Notes under the pieces: model-generated | Seen by the model: only the letters and a program-made list of their open reading frames with translations | What the model was told of the DNA's origin: nothing | Databases searched by the model: none | Program-made: the position numbers and the translations under genes | From: Hyphomonas sp. | Lineage (GTDB): Bacteria; Pseudomonadota; Alphaproteobacteria; Caulobacterales; Hyphomonadaceae | Direction of reading: 5' to 3' | Assembly (NCBI GenBank): GCA_020638455.1 | Contig: JACKIK010000002.1 | Span: forward strand, 744,001 to 808,000 | Length of the DNA: 64,000 nt | Shown here: one piece after another, positions 18,120 to 25,571 of the stretch | Position numbering within the stretch: the stretch's first letter is position 1 | Layout of the letters: each line of letters begins with the position of its first letter

Positions 18120-18638
18120 CTACTCTGCAGATTGCCCGTGAACGGATGAAACCATGATCGGCACTGCAACACCGAGAATGTCCGCTTCGCGGACCGCTCC
18201 AAAATAGCGCCCATCCAGAGAGGACGGGTGCGGCGAGAGCAGGAATACCTCTCCTTTCCTTAGCGTGACGCACCCGTCCCAGGCCGGTAGATTGCGGCCT
18301 TTCTGATCGGATATCGCGGCTATCGCGACAGGCTGATCATTGATGAAAACATCCACTCCATCCCGGCAGATTTCATCTCCCGGAACCCCTGAAACCTGCT
18401 TCAGAAGTGGCCAATCTTCGCCGACATATCCGCGCGCCTGAGCCCACTGCGCTGGCCCGCTCCTGGCTGAGAGAACGACCCATCGGCCCTTGGTGAATGG
18501 CTCGTCTCTCAGCCAGTAAAGCCCTATTGGCGCGCTCGCTGTCCGGTTCCAGACGACCTTCTCCGGAGGATCAAACACGAGGCCGAATAACGCCGCTGAT
18601 CCGCCGAGAACCAGCGCGAGCGCATATCCGGATTTCAT
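18120..18638 (-). CDS. traF: TraF-type conjugation signal peptidase (S26 family)
   Basis: 172 residues. One N-terminal membrane helix (YALALVLGGSAALFGLVF), then NRTASAPIGLYWL with the catalytic Ser, and LLKQVSGVPGDEIC with the general-base Lys; the late block SLDGRYFGAV matches S26 box E. In RP4, TraF processes and cyclises the TrbC pilin, so the partner here is TrbC at 36518. It overlaps the preceding AlpA-like gene by four bases (ATGA). Confidence 0.94.
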   Translation of the reverse strand: MKSGYALALVLGGSAALFGLVFDPPEKVVWNRTASAPIGLYWLRDEPFTKGRWVVLSARSGPAQWAQARGYVGEDWPLLKQVSGVPGDEICRDGVDVFINDQPVAIAAISDQKGRNLPAWDGCVTLRKGEVFLLSPHPSSLDGRYFGAVREADILGVAVPIMVSSVHGQSAE

Positions 18639-18880
18639 CGGGATTGCCCTGCCCGGCTGGATGTCGATGAGAATTCCCGGAGCCCGGACCAGTCGATCAG
18701 GCTCGCCCGCGTGTAGAACACACGGGTCCCGTGCTTGCGGTAGATCGGGCCTTTTCCTTCGCAGCGATAGTGATCGAGTGTCGAGCGTGTGAGTCTCAGG
18801 AAAGCAGCGGCTTCCTGCACGTTCAGGAGGACGTGCTCATCATTAGCGTCGGGATTCGTCGGCATCATTTCGGACATCAT
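18635..18880 (-). CDS. AlpA/excisionase-type helix-turn-helix protein
   Basis: 81 residues. NVQEAAAFLRLTRSTLDHYRCEGKGPIYRKHGTRVFYTRASLIDW is a MerR-superfamily HTH_17 domain as found in excisionases and ICE regulators. AAGGAAA precedes the ATG. It is coupled to traF and could control transfer genes or directionality of the integrase; which one cannot be told from sequence. Confidence 0.88.
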   Translation of the reverse strand: MMSEMMPTNPDANDEHVLLNVQEAAAFLRLTRSTLDHYRCEGKGPIYRKHGTRVFYTRASLIDWSGLREFSSTSSRAGQSR

Positions 18881-18940
18881 GGGTTTCCTTTCTTCAGTTC
18901 GTTCGTGACGGGATGATGTTGCCAGCGCCTGCGCAGGATT

Positions 18941-18977
18941 GGAGGGGGAAAATCGCGCACGCGCATTTTCCCCCTCC
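18941..18977. repeat. Perfect 13-bp-arm hairpin GGAGGGGGAAAAT
   Basis: GGAGGGGGAAAAT (18941-18953) is exactly complementary to 18965-18977, around a GC-rich 11-base centre that can itself pair partly. No T-run follows on either strand. It lies upstream of the AlpA-like gene, beyond the DUF736 terminator. Possible operator or nic-region hairpin. Confidence 0.6.
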
Positions 18978-19002
18978 CTTCACAGCCGGGGCCTGAACGT
19001 GG

Positions 19003-19035
19003 AAAAGCCGCCCCGGAGGTTTCTCCGGAGCGGCT
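19003..19035 (-). terminator. Terminator of the DUF736 gene
   Basis: Minus-strand 13-bp stem (19006-19018 with 19023-19035, one mismatch), loop of four, then TTTT. It lies 23 bases after the DUF736 stop. Confidence 0.8.
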
Positions 19036-19057
19036 CTTTAAGGCTGAAATCCTCGGC

Positions 19058-19381
19058 TTAGTCGCGGGGGTTCCAGAGGATCACGTGGCGGCCCTTCTTG
19101 CCTTTGACCGGGGCGAGGTTCGCGAAGATCTTGCGGGGGCCGATCTGCGGATCTGCGAGCGTGATTGAGAGGTACTCGCGTCCCGATGCCTTCGCCTTGC
19201 GCATCCAGGCGCCGCCGATTTCGGTCGAGGTCTCACCGGCGAAGATGCGGTAGTCCGGCTGGCCGTCTCCGGCTTTTTCCGCGTTCTTCTCGATGCGGAT
19301 CGCAGCTGACAGGTTCATCATTGCGAGGGTGCCTTCGAAGCCGGCTTTGGTTTCCGTGACGTATCCGAGTGCGTTTGCCAT
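19058..19381 (-). CDS. DUF736 family protein
   Basis: 107 residues. Matches DUF736 along its length: MANALGYVTETKAGFEGTLAMM, an IRI strand, QPDYRIFAGETSTEIGGAW, REYLSITLADPQIG and a final VILWNP. The function is unknown; the family is a common marker of alphaproteobacterial plasmids and ICEs. AAGGAGA precedes the ATG. A paralogue lies at 48236-48547. Its leader region contains a large imperfect inverted repeat. Confidence 0.9.
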   Translation of the reverse strand: MANALGYVTETKAGFEGTLAMMNLSAAIRIEKNAEKAGDGQPDYRIFAGETSTEIGGAWMRKAKASGREYLSITLADPQIGPRKIFANLAPVKGKKGRHVILWNPRD

Positions 19382-19410
19382 GGGGGTCTCCTTTTCGTTT
19401 CCTGGCTCGT

Positions 19411-19634
19411 CTTCCGGGAACCCCTTGTTCCCGTCGACGCCGGACCGAAAGGACGGCCTGTGCCGGGTCTGAACCCGTCAGGGGCGTAACGCAGTGGAGC
19501 ACCTGACCGGCGATGAATTTTGCCGCGCGAGGAATGCGCCGCAGGCGCAGGGGAAAATTCTTCGCCGGTCAGGTTTCAGGCCCGGCGCAGGTCGTCCAGG
19601 TCCAACGGCAAGAGACGGAAACAAGGGGTCCGCG
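19411..19634. repeat. Large imperfect inverted repeat, arms 60-100 bp
   Basis: The left side (19411-19473) contains ACCCCTTGTT, GGACGGCCTG and GCCGGGTCTGAA. The right side (19575-19634) carries their near complements in reverse order. Closer to the centre, 19502-19521 pairs with 19554-19573 with one mismatch. The 32-base centre contains GCGCC/GGCGC. Together these could fold into one long interrupted stem upstream of DUF736. No gene lies in this 457-bp gap. Confidence 0.65.
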
Positions 19635-19776
19635 AGAGGCAGGTTCCGGGAACGAATGAGGCTCCCTGTTCCGCAACGCACTCGGATACCTCACGGAGAA
19701 TCAGACGTAGTTTCGGACGGCAAGGCACGCGACTTGAACATTCAGCCCCCTAATCCGTACACAGAGACCCTCGCGC

Positions 19777-19810
19777 AAAAAAGCCGCCCGGTGGCAAGCA
19801 CCGGGCGGCT
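19777..19810 (-). terminator. Terminator of parB
   Basis: Perfect 12-bp stem (19782-19793 with 19799-19810), five-base loop, and six T on the minus strand, 29 bases after the parB stop. Confidence 0.92.
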
Positions 19811-19838
19811 CCATCCTGCCTGAGAGGAGACCAAGAAC

Positions 19839-21608
19839 TCAGGCAACTGTGGCTTCGCAAATTGAAGGCGCGGCGTCGAATTGGTCCACCGCATCCGCTT
19901 CGAACAATCCGGCGATCCGGTTCCAGGCATCAGCGGGCGGACAGGCTGCGCCGTCCAGATGGCGCATCGGTGGCACATGCATCCAACCCGGCAACCATGC
20001 GCTGTCGAGCGAGGTCTCGCGGGCAGCGAGCGCCTCTGCCAGCTGCGCCTTCTGCGCTTTGGTAGTGGCGTCGCCTGCCTCGCGCGCAGTCTCTGGCGAA
20101 ACGGCGTCCGCGATAAAAGCGGTGATCACGCGCTTGTCGCGCAGCAGGTCGAAGAACGCCTCATCCGGTTTCCAGAACTCCGCCAGATCAGTGCCACATG
20201 CGTGAAGCGCTACCTCAACAACCGGCCCGCCGGAATCCAGCGTCTCGGCCATCGCAAGGGCCATTACCTGCAGCACTTCGGCGTCGGACATGGCCAGCAA
20301 TGCAGCGAAGGACTCGCAGAGATGATACGCGTCTCCGCTCCGGCGCGGGACCGGCGCGCCGAGGGCCTCGAACAGGGTCTCCACGCCCTCCCGCGCGGTG
20401 ACAAGTTCGGCGGCAGCAGACCCGCCCTCGACGCTCGAAAGTGTCGCTTCCTTCACGGCGCCCGGCCAATGCAGGCGCACGTTCCAGAGTGATGAGCCGC
20501 ACAGCGCATGCGCCGCCATTAGGCGCATCGCGATAGCCGGGTTCCGGATCAGGCTCGCCTGCGCGACAGCATGCCGGTGTAAGCCGATATAGTCCGCCAT
20601 CGGGCCGGACATCTCGGGCCGCATATCTGCTTCCGGGGCGGTTTCGCCACTGACCGTGGCCGTCCTGGCCTTGCGGGCTTCGGCAGCTTTCAGCCAGCCT
20701 TCATGGAACGTCACCGTGCCATCATGGCGCTGCTCGACGATAACCTTGCCGCCCTGCTTCTTGGTCGTCTGGACATAGTCCCAGCGCTGGAAGTACGCGC
20801 CGCGCTCCATCAGGATTACGTCCGCCCAGCCCCGCTGCTGGTAGCCCTCGACGCGCTCGGCAATCACCGCGCCTTGAGCCTGCCAGAACGCAGCGGCGTC
20901 CGCAAATACAGCCGTTTCGCCGAACAGGTCGGCGGTCACCGCGCCGGTGTAACCGGCAAGGTCGAACAGCGCCTTGTCGGTTGTGATCGCGCTCCCGCCG
21001 GTGATCCACGCGCGGCAGGCCCGCCCCATCGGGGCGCGTTCGGTCTCGCTGTTCCAGAGTTTGAGCCAGTCCGTCTGCTGGGCAGGTGTAGCGAGTGTCA
21101 ACGCACGAACCGTTTCGCGGTCGATTTCCTCATCGGCGTAAAGCTTCCGGATCGGGGCGCTGAGCGCGGCAAGCGCCAGCACACGCCGGACGTTCAGTTC
21201 GGTGACGCCGAAGAAGGCAGCGATCTCGCCGACGCCCCGGCCTTCGTCATGGAGTTTGCGGAAGGCAGTATACTGTTCCATCTCCGTCGCTGGCAGGCGC
21301 GCGACGTTCTCGATGATCGAGGCTTCGATGGCGGACGCGGCATCGCCCTCCACCATCACTGCGCACGGCACAAGCAGATCGCTGCCGGTCTCCTTCGCGA
21401 TCTGTTGGAGCGCAAAGAACCGGCGGCGTCCGGCGACGATTCCGTATCCATCGCCCTCGCGCCGAACGAGTAGGGTCTGGCGGAGGCCCTTCTCCCGGAT
21501 GGACGGCAGGATGTCGGAGACATCCGGCGCCTTGCGCCCATGGCGCATATTGAGTTTGGAAATGCTGAGCGCGCTCAGCGGCAGGTGGATCAGGTCAGGT
21601 TGTGACAT
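19839..21608 (-). CDS. parB: ParB/RepB/Spo0J-like partition protein
   Basis: 589 residues, longer than chromosomal ParB. The N-terminal ParBc domain holds ALSISKLNMRHGRK, IREKGLRQTLLVRR and GIVAGRRRFFALQQIA, then EASIIENVARLPATEMEQYTAF and an HTH (GVGEIAAFFGVTELNVRRVLALAALS). The C-terminal half resembles the plasmid ParB-like nuclease-type proteins. No parA is next to it. It could stabilise the excised circle or act in regulation. The ATG at 21608 has TGAGGAG upstream; the extension to 21668 is not family-like. Confidence 0.93.
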   Translation of the reverse strand: MSQPDLIHLPLSALSISKLNMRHGRKAPDVSDILPSIREKGLRQTLLVRREGDGYGIVAGRRRFFALQQIAKETGSDLLVPCAVMVEGDAASAIEASIIENVARLPATEMEQYTAFRKLHDEGRGVGEIAAFFGVTELNVRRVLALAALSAPIRKLYADEEIDRETVRALTLATPAQQTDWLKLWNSETERAPMGRACRAWITGGSAITTDKALFDLAGYTGAVTADLFGETAVFADAAAFWQAQGAVIAERVEGYQQRGWADVILMERGAYFQRWDYVQTTKKQGGKVIVEQRHDGTVTFHEGWLKAAEARKARTATVSGETAPEADMRPEMSGPMADYIGLHRHAVAQASLIRNPAIAMRLMAAHALCGSSLWNVRLHWPGAVKEATLSSVEGGSAAAELVTAREGVETLFEALGAPVPRRSGDAYHLCESFAALLAMSDAEVLQVMALAMAETLDSGGPVVEVALHACGTDLAEFWKPDEAFFDLLRDKRVITAFIADAVSPETAREAGDATTKAQKAQLAEALAARETSLDSAWLPGWMHVPPMRHLDGAACPPADAWNRIAGLFEADAVDQFDAAPSICEATVA

Positions 21609-21619
21609 GGGGTAACTCC

Positions 21620-21871
21620 TCAGAATGGAAACAAGTTTGGGGGCGCAAGGGCCAGGCCCAGCCGCCACGGCGGCAGGTGCCAGTTGATCGGCACGAAAGG
21701 CGCGCCGAAGGTGTCGAATGAGGCATCCGCCGCGCTGGCGCCGAGATCGAAGTCCCGGATCGTAACATTCGGGCAGCGGCCCTCAACCCAGATGGCGGTG
21801 ACAAAGCCCTGCTCGATGTCGAGCGTCAGCGAGGGGCGCGGGCCGAGGAGCTGTTCGAAGATGTCCGTCAT
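21620..21871 (-). CDS. Hypothetical protein, parB-linked
   Basis: 83 residues beginning MTDIFEQLLGPRPSLTLDIEQG and rich in aromatic and Pro residues near the end (INWHLPPWRLGLALAPPNLF). No motif recognised. The ATG overlaps the previous stop (ATGA-type), and the gene ends 11 bases before parB, so it belongs to one transcript with parB. Confidence 0.7.
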   Translation of the reverse strand: MTDIFEQLLGPRPSLTLDIEQGFVTAIWVEGRCPNVTIRDFDLGASAADASFDTFGAPFVPINWHLPPWRLGLALAPPNLFPF

Positions 21872-22344
21872 CACGCGCCCTCCAGAGCTTCGGCATGGCG
21901 GGCGAGCCGCGCGAGAGTCTCTCGCGCCACAGCGATAGCCTCCGGGAGGAGTTCGTTTGCGACCTCCGTGAGGTATCTGTTGTCAGCGCCCGGATAGTTG
22001 GCCTCGATACCCCAAAGGCTCGCCGCATGGGTGGCGAGCGGAACGCCTTCCAGCGAGACGTTGAGCACAATCCCGCAATAGAACCAGTCTCCTTTGCGCC
22101 AGCCATCCATGATCGCTTCAGCCTTGGCCTGCGCCTCGGCAAAGCGCTGGCGATGGTTTGGCCCGGGACCAATGAAACCCGGCGCATCTGCATAGAGCGA
22201 GGGCCAGAAACCGTCCTGGCGCTGATCTGGTGCGTCCGGACAATCGTCCGGCACAATCTGCGCCAAGACGGTGAAGGGCCCGGCTTCACAGCTGATGCTA
22301 TCACCGGGGCAGACATAGGATGGGAAGCCTTGGGCGAACATCAT
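21871..22344 (-). CDS. Hypothetical protein of the ardA-parB operon
   Basis: 157 residues from ATG 22344, which has GGAGG seven bases upstream; the longer frame to 22422 lacks this. Contains PSYVCPGDSISCEAGPFTVLAQIVPDD and a later SLWGIEANYPGADNRYLTEVANEL. It looks soluble. I recognise the type from plasmid and ICE backbones but cannot name a function. Confidence 0.75.
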   Translation of the reverse strand: MMFAQGFPSYVCPGDSISCEAGPFTVLAQIVPDDCPDAPDQRQDGFWPSLYADAPGFIGPGPNHRQRFAEAQAKAEAIMDGWRKGDWFYCGIVLNVSLEGVPLATHAASLWGIEANYPGADNRYLTEVANELLPEAIAVARETLARLARHAEALEGA

Positions 22345-22553
22345 GCTTCGCCCTCCGCAAACAGACCTGCGATGGCGATCCAGTGCGGGCCGTAGACGGC
22401 CCGCTCCCCGCACTCGTCGCATTCATAGGCGCGCGCGTCCGGCTCACAGCTGTCGCGGGGCGCGCGGCAGGCGAGGCAAAAGCCCTCGGACCAGTCGTCC
22501 GCCTGCTGCAGTTCTTCTAGGGTGAACCGGTGCTGGGTGGTTTCGGGGGTCAT
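22341..22553 (-). CDS. Small zinc-ribbon-like hypothetical protein
   Basis: 70 residues with two Cys pairs, FCLACRA and YECDECGERAVYG, which can form a zinc ribbon. N-terminus MTPETTQHRFTLEELQQADDW. Overlaps the next gene by four bases. Conserved-looking and compact; function unknown. Confidence 0.75.
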   Translation of the reverse strand: MTPETTQHRFTLEELQQADDWSEGFCLACRAPRDSCEPDARAYECDECGERAVYGPHWIAIAGLFAEGEA

Positions 22554-22567
22554 GTCCGCGCCCTCCC

Positions 22568-23134
22568 CTACCGCGACCAGAAGACATGGACTTCGTCGAA
22601 GCCCGTCTGGAACACCATGATCTCGCCGTTCAGCGCCATGTCGCGGGCGAGTGCCTGCCAGTCGATATAGTAGCTGAGGCTCTCGGGGACCTGCGTGCCG
22701 AGTTCGGTGTGAAGCTCCTCGGCAAAGTCTGCAGCGCTGCGATACTCGCCTGCATAGTCTTCGAAGGCGGCGCGCGCCTGCTCGAGGTCATTGCCGTAGT
22801 GTCCATAGATGCGGGCAGCAAGTTCGCCATGCTCGCCGATGAACTCCGCAAGCTCGCACACGGTCTCGAACGAGGCGTATTCGGAAAGGTGTGCGCCTTC
22901 GAAGCCTTCGTAATCGTGGATCGCCCATTCTTCGGCATCGGGCTCCGGGCTGGCGCGCAGCATCGCCGAAACTTCGCGCCAGATTTCGTCGGGCGTCGTG
23001 GCCTCGATCCAGCGCCCGTGCAGGCGTCCGTTGTTGTAAGCCGCGAGGCACGCGACGTAGATGCGGGGCCGGTCCTGAAGGGTTGGCGCACCCGTAGTTC
23101 CAAGGGGTGCAACGGCAGTGGATGGGTCAGTCAT
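22568..23134 (-). CDS. ardA: ArdA-family antirestriction protein
   Basis: 188 residues. The N-terminus RIYVACLAAYNNGRLHGRWIEA is the ArdA hallmark, followed by EEWAIHDYEGFEG and an acidic C-terminal half with the antirestriction stretch DFAEELHTELGTQVPESLSYYIDW. ArdA mimics DNA and blocks type I restriction enzymes, protecting incoming single-strand-born DNA. GAGGAG precedes the ATG at 23134. It is divergent from a complete type I restriction operon 327 bp away, so the element carries both a weapon and a general inhibitor of that class. Confidence 0.94.
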   Translation of the reverse strand: MTDPSTAVAPLGTTGAPTLQDRPRIYVACLAAYNNGRLHGRWIEATTPDEIWREVSAMLRASPEPDAEEWAIHDYEGFEGAHLSEYASFETVCELAEFIGEHGELAARIYGHYGNDLEQARAAFEDYAGEYRSAADFAEELHTELGTQVPESLSYYIDWQALARDMALNGEIMVFQTGFDEVHVFWSR

Positions 23135-23405
23135 GTTAGTCTCCTCGCGCCGCTCCTGTTGCGAATTCCCGGCTGACGGGGGTGGGCGGCGAGAAGGCGC
23201 TTGGCCGGAGCGCACAAGGGCGCTGCGCAAGGGGTTGCTGAAGGTATGAGCCCTAATGCCGCCATTTCTGTCGAAAGCCCCGCCCCCTTGCGCGGCGACC
23301 GCGCTCTGGCAAACGCGCCGTCCGCCCACCGCCGGCTGTCAGGGATAGAAATCGAGAGCCGTGGACAAGAAATACGCTGTACCAATCCGTACAGCATTGT
23401 TTCTA

Positions 23406-23452
23406 TTGACCGGACGGGAACGCGCTACTATTTACTGTTGAACGTTCAACAG
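23406..23452 (+). promoter_or_regulatory. Promoter of the restriction operon with an 18-bp palindrome
   Basis: TTGACC (23406-23411), 17 bases, then TATTTA (23429-23434). The perfect palindrome CTGTTGAACGTTCAACAG follows directly at 23435-23452, over the predicted transcription start, and ends eight bases before the first ATG. This is a classic repressor position. No C-protein gene is visible nearby. Confidence 0.65.
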
Positions 23453-23460
23453 AGGTTTCA

Positions 23461-24057
23461 ATGCGTCTGGATCAGGTCTGCGAAATCCAATCCGGCTTTA
23501 CGGCGCGGGGAAAGCTTGAGGAGAGTCCATCGGGGATTCCAGTCCTGCAGCTTCGCGATCTCAATGAAACGACCGGCTGGGACAGTATCATTCCATGCAG
23601 ATTTGAGCTCGACGAGGTCCACGCCCGTTACTTTGCTGGACCGGGCGATGTGCTTTTCCGCTCACGCGGCACGAACAACACCGCAACAGCAATCCCGGAG
23701 GATTGGCAGCACCTTGCCGCCGTTGTCTTGCCTCTGATCCTCCTGAAGCCCAACGACATAATCCGGCCGGCCTTCCTCGAGTGGAGCATCAACGCGCCGG
23801 GCGCCCAACGAAAACTCGAAAAGAGCATACAGGGAACCGCGCTGCGGATGGTCCCAAGAAATGCACTCGCAGAACTTCAAATCGATGTACCGGCCCTTGC
23901 GACTCAGGATGCCATCCTCGAAGCAGCCCGGCTGGCAGCCCGCGCCCGCGAACTAGAAACCAACGCAGCGAACCTGAGACACGCGCTCTCAGACCTGATC
24001 TTACACGACGCCGCGAAACGCGCGGCGACGCCCAACCCAAAGAAGGCCCACGCATGA
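23461..24057 (+). CDS. Half-size HsdS-like specificity protein (one target-recognition domain)
   Basis: 198 residues. It starts MRLDQVCEIQSGFTARGKLEE, like the beginning of an HsdS target-recognition domain, continues with GIPVLQLRDLNE and RYFAGPGDVLFRSRGTNNTA, and ends in one coiled helix (AARARELETNAANLRHALSDL). Ordinary HsdS has two such domains; this has one. AGAGG precedes the ATG. It overlaps hsdM by four bases. It could pair as a homodimer with HsdM, modulate the full HsdS, or be a separate specificity. Role not known. Confidence 0.8.
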   Translation: MRLDQVCEIQSGFTARGKLEESPSGIPVLQLRDLNETTGWDSIIPCRFELDEVHARYFAGPGDVLFRSRGTNNTATAIPEDWQHLAAVVLPLILLKPNDIIRPAFLEWSINAPGAQRKLEKSIQGTALRMVPRNALAELQIDVPALATQDAILEAARLAARARELETNAANLRHALSDLILHDAAKRAATPNPKKAHA

Positions 24058-25571
24058 GCGACCAGATCACCCAGCAGAAGATCAACCAGGCCGCATGGGC
24101 TGCGTGCGATACGTTCCGGGGCGCAGTCGATCCTGCTCAGTACAAGGATTACATCCTTGTGATGTTGTTCCTGAAATACATCTCCGACCACTGGGCAGAT
24201 CACGTAAACCAGTATCGCAAGCAATACGCGAACGACGAGGCGCGCATCCGGCGCCGTCTTGAACGCGAACGCTTCGTGCTGCCGGAGGGTGCGAGCTATT
24301 ACGAGCTCTACGAAAAGCGTAACGAGCCTAACATCGGCGAGCTGATCAACATTGCGCTGGAGAAGATCGAAGACACGAACCGGTCCAAACTCGAAGGCGT
24401 GTTCCGCAATATCGACTTCAACTCCGAAGCCAATCTCGGCCGGCCCAAAGATCGCAACCGGCGCCTGAAGAACATGCTCGAGGACTTCGCAAAGCCCGAG
24501 CTCGATCTCAGCCCATCGCGCGTCAGCGAAGACATAATCGGCGAGTGCTATATCTACCTGATTTCCCGGTTCGCATCGGACGCCGGCAAGAAGGCAGGAG
24601 AATTCTTCACCCCTGCCCCTGTTTCGCGTCTGCTTGCCAAGCTCGCTGCGCCGAAGCCCGGCAACACGATCTGCGACCCCGCCTGCGGCTCAGGCTCGCT
24701 GCTCATTCGGGCGGCCGAAGAAGTCGGCTCGGACAATTTCGCGCTTTATGGCCAGGAAGTGAACGGCGCGACGTGGGCGCTCGCCCGAATGAACATGTTC
24801 CTGCACGCGAAGGACGCAGCCCGGATCGAATGGTGTGACACACTCAACAGTCCATCACTCGTCGAGGGCGATCATCTCCTCAAGTTTGACGTCGTCGTCG
24901 CCAACCCGCCCTTCTCGCTCGACAAGTGGGGCGCGGAGAATGCCGAGACGGACACGTTCAAGCGTTTCTGGCGCGGCGTGCCCCCGAAGTCGAAGGGCGA
25001 CTACGGGTTCATCTCGCACATGATCGAGATCGCCAAGCGCCATTCCGGGCGCGTGGCTGTGATCGTGCCACATGGCGTGCTGTTCCGTGGCGGAGCAGAA
25101 GGAAAGATCCGCCAGGCACTAATCGAAGAGAACCTTCTCGACGCCGTCATCGGCCTGCCCGCCAACCTCTTCACGACAACCGGCATCCCCGTCGCCATCC
25201 TCGTCTTCGACCGCTCTCGCGAAGAAGGTGGAGCGAACGAAAAGCGCAAGGATGTCCTCTTCATCGATGCCAGCAAGGAGTTCACGGCAAGCAAGACACA
25301 GAACGTCATGGAAGACGTCCACATCGAGAAAGTGCTTGCCGCCTATCGAGCCCGCGAGTTCGTCGACAAGTTCGCCTACGTCGCCACACCGGAAGAGATC
25401 GCCGAGAACGACCACAACCTCAACATTCCCCGCTATGTCGACACGTTCGAGCCCGAAGAGGAAATCGACGTCGCCGCCGTCCAAAAAGAAATCAGCGCCA
25501 TCGAGGCCGAACTCGCCGACGTGCGCCAGCGCATGGCCGTATACTTGAAGGAGTTGGGCGTTGCTTCCTGA
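24054..25571 (+). CDS. hsdM: Type I restriction-modification DNA methyltransferase subunit
   Basis: 505 residues. N-terminal HsdM helical domain (YKDYILVMLFLKYISDHW), then the N6-adenine methylase domain with FFTPAPVSRLLAKL, SAM-binding DPACGSGSLL (about residue 207) and catalytic NPPFS (about 283). It methylates adenine in the target that HsdS recognises, protecting self DNA. Starts in an ATGA overlap with the half HsdS; its stop lies inside the hsdS start. Confidence 0.97.
   Translation: MSDQITQQKINQAAWAACDTFRGAVDPAQYKDYILVMLFLKYISDHWADHVNQYRKQYANDEARIRRRLERERFVLPEGASYYELYEKRNEPNIGELINIALEKIEDTNRSKLEGVFRNIDFNSEANLGRPKDRNRRLKNMLEDFAKPELDLSPSRVSEDIIGECYIYLISRFASDAGKKAGEFFTPAPVSRLLAKLAAPKPGNTICDPACGSGSLLIRAAEEVGSDNFALYGQEVNGATWALARMNMFLHAKDAARIEWCDTLNSPSLVEGDHLLKFDVVVANPPFSLDKWGAENAETDTFKRFWRGVPPKSKGDYGFISHMIEIAKRHSGRVAVIVPHGVLFRGGAEGKIRQALIEENLLDAVIGLPANLFTTTGIPVAILVFDRSREEGGANEKRKDVLFIDASKEFTASKTQNVMEDVHIEKVLAAYRAREFVDKFAYVATPEEIAENDHNLNIPRYVDTFEPEEEIDVAAVQKEISAIEAELADVRQRMAVYLKELGVAS

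Noticed and set aside
17912..19057. CRISPR-like or iteron array in the relaxase to DUF736 region
   Set aside because: Repeats are few, of unequal spacing and no more than 10 bp; no regular spacer pattern.
19752..23393. Decamer AATCCGTACA at 19752 and 23384, both in gaps
   Set aside because: Only two copies, not arranged as a dyad, and a 10-base match in 64 kb can arise by chance.
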